Shown: in pieces, positions 61,319 to 64,000 of the stretch
Numbering within the stretch: the stretch's first letter is position 1
How the letters are laid out: each line of letters opens with the position of its first letter
Assembly: GCA_902363625.1 (NCBI GenBank)
Contig: CABJAS010000004.1
Coordinates: 1-64,000 of the forward strand
Length of the DNA stretch: 64,000 nt
Direction: 5' to 3'
DNA from: Clostridiaceae bacterium
GTDB taxonomy: Bacteria; Bacillota_I; Bacilli_A; Erysipelotrichales; Coprobacillaceae
The notes under the pieces: generated by a model
Told to the model about the DNA's origin: nothing
The model's input: the letters and a program-made list of their open reading frames with translations, nothing else
The model's database searches: none
Position numbers and translations under genes: made by a program

Positions 61319-61958
61319 AAGTAGATTGTTTATTCTGATTGCTGGAATTTCATTTATTATATCCTTAGTGATTATATTGAAATTGCCAGCTATTGTACCT
61401 ATTCATTGGAATGCATCAGGAGAGATTGATGGATATGGTTCAAAATGGACATTGCTTTTTCTTTCGGCAATGCCATTGATCATTTACTTTGGGATGGGAC
61501 TTACTCGAAAAATTGATCCTAAGAAAGCTAAGATTGATAAAAGACCGGAAGTCTATGAATTTTTTAGAGTGCTGACCAGCAGTATCTTTATTGTTTTAAA
61601 TGCAGTGATTTTGGTTGGAACATGTAATTTGGGAATTGATATCTCGATGATTGTTCCATTTGTAATTGGGGTTATGCTGATTGTAATGGGGAATTATATG
61701 CCGCGTATTCCTCAGAACTATTTTTTAGGGTTCAGAATCCCTTGGGCTTTAGATAATGAAAAGGTGTGGATTCGTACCCAAAGAATGGGCGGATTGGCTA
61801 TGGTAATTTCCGGTATAGTGACGATTATCGCAGGATTCATGCGTGGAGATATAGCATATATTATTATGCTGGGAGTGACAGCAGGATCTATTTTATGGGC
61901 AACGATAGATTCATATATTTATTTTAAAAGAGTGACTAAGAAAGAGCATGAAGAATAA
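61311..61958 (+). CDS. SdpI-family membrane protein
   Basis: 215 aa with about six hydrophobic segments (FILIAGISFIISLVIILK, WTLLFLSAMPLIIYFGMGL, SSIFIVLNAVILVGTC, IVPFVIGVMLIVMGNYM and others). The SdpI signature NYMPRIPQNYFLGFRIPWALDNEKVW is present. In Bacillus, SdpI gives immunity to the SdpC toxin and captures SdpR. No sdpC is visible here, so it may serve defence against foreign toxins or another sensing role. Confidence 0.9.
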   Translation: MNRSRLFILIAGISFIISLVIILKLPAIVPIHWNASGEIDGYGSKWTLLFLSAMPLIIYFGMGLTRKIDPKKAKIDKRPEVYEFFRVLTSSIFIVLNAVILVGTCNLGIDISMIVPFVIGVMLIVMGNYMPRIPQNYFLGFRIPWALDNEKVWIRTQRMGGLAMVISGIVTIIAGFMRGDIAYIIMLGVTAGSILWATIDSYIYFKRVTKKEHEE

Positions 61959-61995
61959 AAAACATTGACATTGTCAAGTTTATTTAAACAATCAC

Positions 61996-62025
61996 TTGAC
62001 AAAATGAAAGAAAATTATATATAAT
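61996..62025 (+). promoter_or_regulatory. lysS promoter
   Basis: TTGACA (61996-62001) and TATAAT (62020-62025), spacer 18; transcription would start near 62032, giving a leader of about 285 nt. Confidence 0.8.
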
Positions 62026-62039
62026 CAAACACGTAGAAA

Positions 62040-62300
62040 TAAAAGCGATGAAGAGAAGAGTAGCTTATGACGCTAAAAAAGAGAGTCCTAGAGGGTGTGA
62101 ATGGATATTAGCTAGTAGAGTGAAAAAAGCCTTGGAGCTGCATAAGGAACCATATTGGGGATAATATGCCGGATGTTCACGTTACGAACTAGACTATGTT
62201 TGTAGTCAACAAGGTTAATATGGTGACATATTAATAAATTAGGGTGGTACCGCGAATCAACTCTCGCCCCTATGAGATTTCATAGGACGAGAGTTTTTAT
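62040..62300 (+). ncRNA. T-box leader of lysS
   Basis: The conserved T-box AGGGTGGTACCGCG lies at 62241-62254. The distal stem I shows AGAGAGTC..GGGTGTGAATGG (about 62080-62105). The specifier region has AAA codons (62123-62128), fitting lysine. A terminator hairpin AACTCTCG..CGAGAGTT (62259-62295) with T's follows. Uncharged tRNA(Lys) would stabilise the antiterminator and allow lysS expression. The specifier position is tentative. Confidence 0.88.
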
Positions 62301-62316
62301 ATTTTAGGAGGAAATT

Positions 62317-63798
62317 ATGGAAAGAGAATTTAGTGAACAAGAATTAGTACGCCGTGAAAAGGCGAAGGCATTGGCTGAAGCTGGAATTGATCCATTCGGT
62401 CAAAGATTTGATATTACTCATTTTTCAAGTCAGATCAAAGAGGAATTTGCTGGCAGAACACATGAAGAATTAGAAGAAATGGCTGTCCCTGTTAAAGTGG
62501 CAGGAAGAATCATGACAAAGCGTCGTAAAGGCAAAGTATGCTTTATGCATATTCAAGACAGAGATGGGCAAATCCAGATCTATGTTAGAAAAGACGTTAT
62601 TGGTGAAGAAAATTATGAAATCGTGATCAAGAGTGATATTGGTGATATTGTTGGGATTGAAGGAACTGTCTTCGTTACCAATACTGGTGAATTATCTGTA
62701 AAGGCTGGTCAATTTATTCATTTAACGAAAGCATTGCGTCCTTTACCGGAAAAATATCATGGATTAAGTGATGTCGAAGAAAGATATAGAAGAAGATATG
62801 TAGATTTAATTATGAATGAAGAAGCAAGAAAAATTGCGTTTGCAAGACCAAAGATTATTCGTTCTATTCAGCATTTCTTAGATTCTAAAGGATATGTGGA
62901 AGTGGAAACCCCGGTATTGAACCCAATTTTAGGTGGTGCGGCTGCCAGACCGTTTACTACTCATCATAATGCTTTAGATATGAATTTCTATTTAAGAATC
63001 GCAACCGAATTATCATTAAAGAGATTGATTGTCGGAGGAATGGATGCGGTTTATGAAATCGGACGTTTATTCAGAAATGAAGGGATGGACAGAACACATA
63101 ATCCTGAATTTACAACAATCGAGGTGTATAAAGCGTTCAGTGACCTTGAGGGAATGATGGATTTAACAGAAGGAATTATTTCTAATGCTGCCATGGAAGT
63201 GTGTGGTACATATGAATTAGAGTATAAAGGTCATCAGATTTCTTTAGCTCCGGGATTTAAGCGTATTTCAATGACTGAAGCGATCAAGGAGAAAACTGGA
63301 ATTGATTTTGCTGAAGAATTAACTTTTGATCAAGCTAAGACATTTGCAGAGGAACATCATATTGAAGTGGAACCTCATTTTGGCTATGGTCATATTGTGA
63401 ATGCCTTCTTTGAAAAATATGTAGAAGAAACAATTGTGGAACCTACTTTTGTTTATGGGCATCCGATTGAAATTTCTCCATTGGCTAAGAAGAATATGCA
63501 GGATCCACGCTTTACACAACGTTTTGAGTTGTTTATTTGTGGTAATGAATATGCGAATGCTTTTACTGAATTAAATGATCCAATTGATCAGTATGAGAGA
63601 TTCTCAAATCAGTTGAAGGAAAAAGAGCTAGGTAATGATGAAGCCAACGAAATGGATTTAGATTATGTAGAGGCTTTAGAGTATGGACTACCTCCAACTG
63701 GTGGTATGGGTATGGGGATTGATAGATTGGTTATGTTGTTAACTGGACAAGAATCTATCAGAGAGGTTATTTTATTCCCACATATGAAAAATAAGTAG
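62317..63798 (+). CDS. lysS: Lysyl-tRNA synthetase, class II
   Basis: 493 aa. N-terminal anticodon-binding OB fold (about 55-170: [20 protein letters not shown]). Catalytic core with motif 1 near [15 protein letters not shown], motif 2 [20 protein letters not shown] and motif 3 [15 protein letters not shown], ending [21 protein letters not shown] precedes the ATG. Expression is controlled by the T-box leader. Confidence 0.97.
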   Translation: MEREFSEQELVRREKAKALAEAGIDPFGQRFDITHFSSQIKEEFAGRTHEELEEMAVPVKVAGRIMTKRRKGKVCFMHIQDRDGQIQIYVRKDVIGEENYEIVIKSDIGDIVGIEGTVFVTNTGELSVKAGQFIHLTKALRPLPEKYHGLSDVEERYRRRYVDLIMNEEARKIAFARPKIIRSIQHFLDSKGYVEVETPVLNPILGGAAARPFTTHHNALDMNFYLRIATELSLKRLIVGGMDAVYEIGRLFRNEGMDRTHNPEFTTIEVYKAFSDLEGMMDLTEGIISNAAMEVCGTYELEYKGHQISLAPGFKRISMTEAIKEKTGIDFAEELTFDQAKTFAEEHHIEVEPHFGYGHIVNAFFEKYVEETIVEPTFVYGHPIEISPLAKKNMQDPRFTQRFELFICGNEYANAFTELNDPIDQYERFSNQLKEKELGNDEANEMDLDYVEALEYGLPPTGGMGMGIDRLVMLLTGQESIREVILFPHMKNK

Positions 63799-64000
63799 AA
63801 CCTTATACAACCTATGTACAATAGGCATACAACAAAAAAAGCACGATAAAATCAATGTATTTGACCGTATATACCCTTTGTACAATCGTAAATAAAAGTC
63901 ATGAATTTTTGCGTGATTTTCCGTGAAAATTCCGTGAGAATGAAGCAGATTTCTTAGATGATATCTGCTTTTTTATTAGAAAAATAATTGAAGAATAGAT
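63799..64000. other. Non-coding end of the window with terminator-like hairpin
   Basis: No gene seen. TGTACAAT occurs twice (about 63815 and 63880), and TTCCGTGA repeats near 63920-63940. AAGCAGAT..ATCTGCTTTTTTTAT (about 63944-63974) is a good terminator hairpin, which would end lysS transcripts. Confidence 0.5.

Overview
The window is a low-GC Firmicutes chromosome carrying one complete siphovirus-type prophage. The host encodes SpoIIE, a T-box-controlled lysS, strong AGGAGG ribosome binding sites and the block spoIIE, tilS, hpt, ftsH, hslO, dusB, lysS. This points to a spore-forming anaerobe; a gut Erysipelotrichia-like organism is my best guess, by inference only.

Left host flank (1-4040): the 3' part of a 5S rRNA gene, murA, rpmE, a YycJ-type metallo-beta-lactamase-fold protein, rlmH, an Spx-like protein lacking the redox CxxC, and a glyoxalase I gene (gloA).

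Prophage (about 4026-42447): it sits in the last codons of gloA. A 55-nt imperfect repeat (4013-4067 and 42418-42472, 17-nt identical core) carries the gloA 3' end and its terminator, so insertion keeps both. The order is: integrase, a small RNA candidate and a DUF4041/T5orf172 gene; the repressor switch, with three TTTGNCAAA operators over two back-to-back promoters; antirepressor; recombination genes (SMC-like ATPase, RecT, MBL-fold protein); an initiator gene containing iterons; DUF1064 nuclease, PAPS-reductase-like protein, zinc ribbons, ASCH protein and SSB; a probable late regulator; an array of six 11-bp repeats; a two-gene membrane-protein insertion; PBSX-type terminases, portal, MuF protein with a toxin-like C-terminal domain plus a small partner, scaffold and capsid; tail and baseplate; holin and GH25-LysM endolysin. 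At the right end a reverse-strand secreted protein and a tiny membrane peptide form a likely lysogenic-conversion cassette. All modules look intact.

Right host flank (42472-64000): a small membrane protein, a lipoprotein, a Cof-type HAD phosphatase, spoIIE, a GNAT protein, tilS, hpt, ftsH, a 36-aa membrane peptide, hslO, a possible pseudoknot RNA, dusB, a UPF0178 gene and another GNAT gene. Then come an ABC transporter with a YtrA-type GntR regulator, and a reverse-strand sugar-acid operon (IlvD/Edd-family dehydratase, KDPG aldolase fused to a VOC-like domain, KDG kinase) facing its FadR-type regulator. An SdpR/SdpI-like pair and lysS behind a T-box leader end the window.

The features most worth a second look are the 11-bp repeat array before the terminase genes, the pseudoknot-forming intergenic region before dusB, the MuF-toxin/partner pair, the reverse-strand cassette by the endolysin, and the attachment site that mimics the 3' end of gloA.
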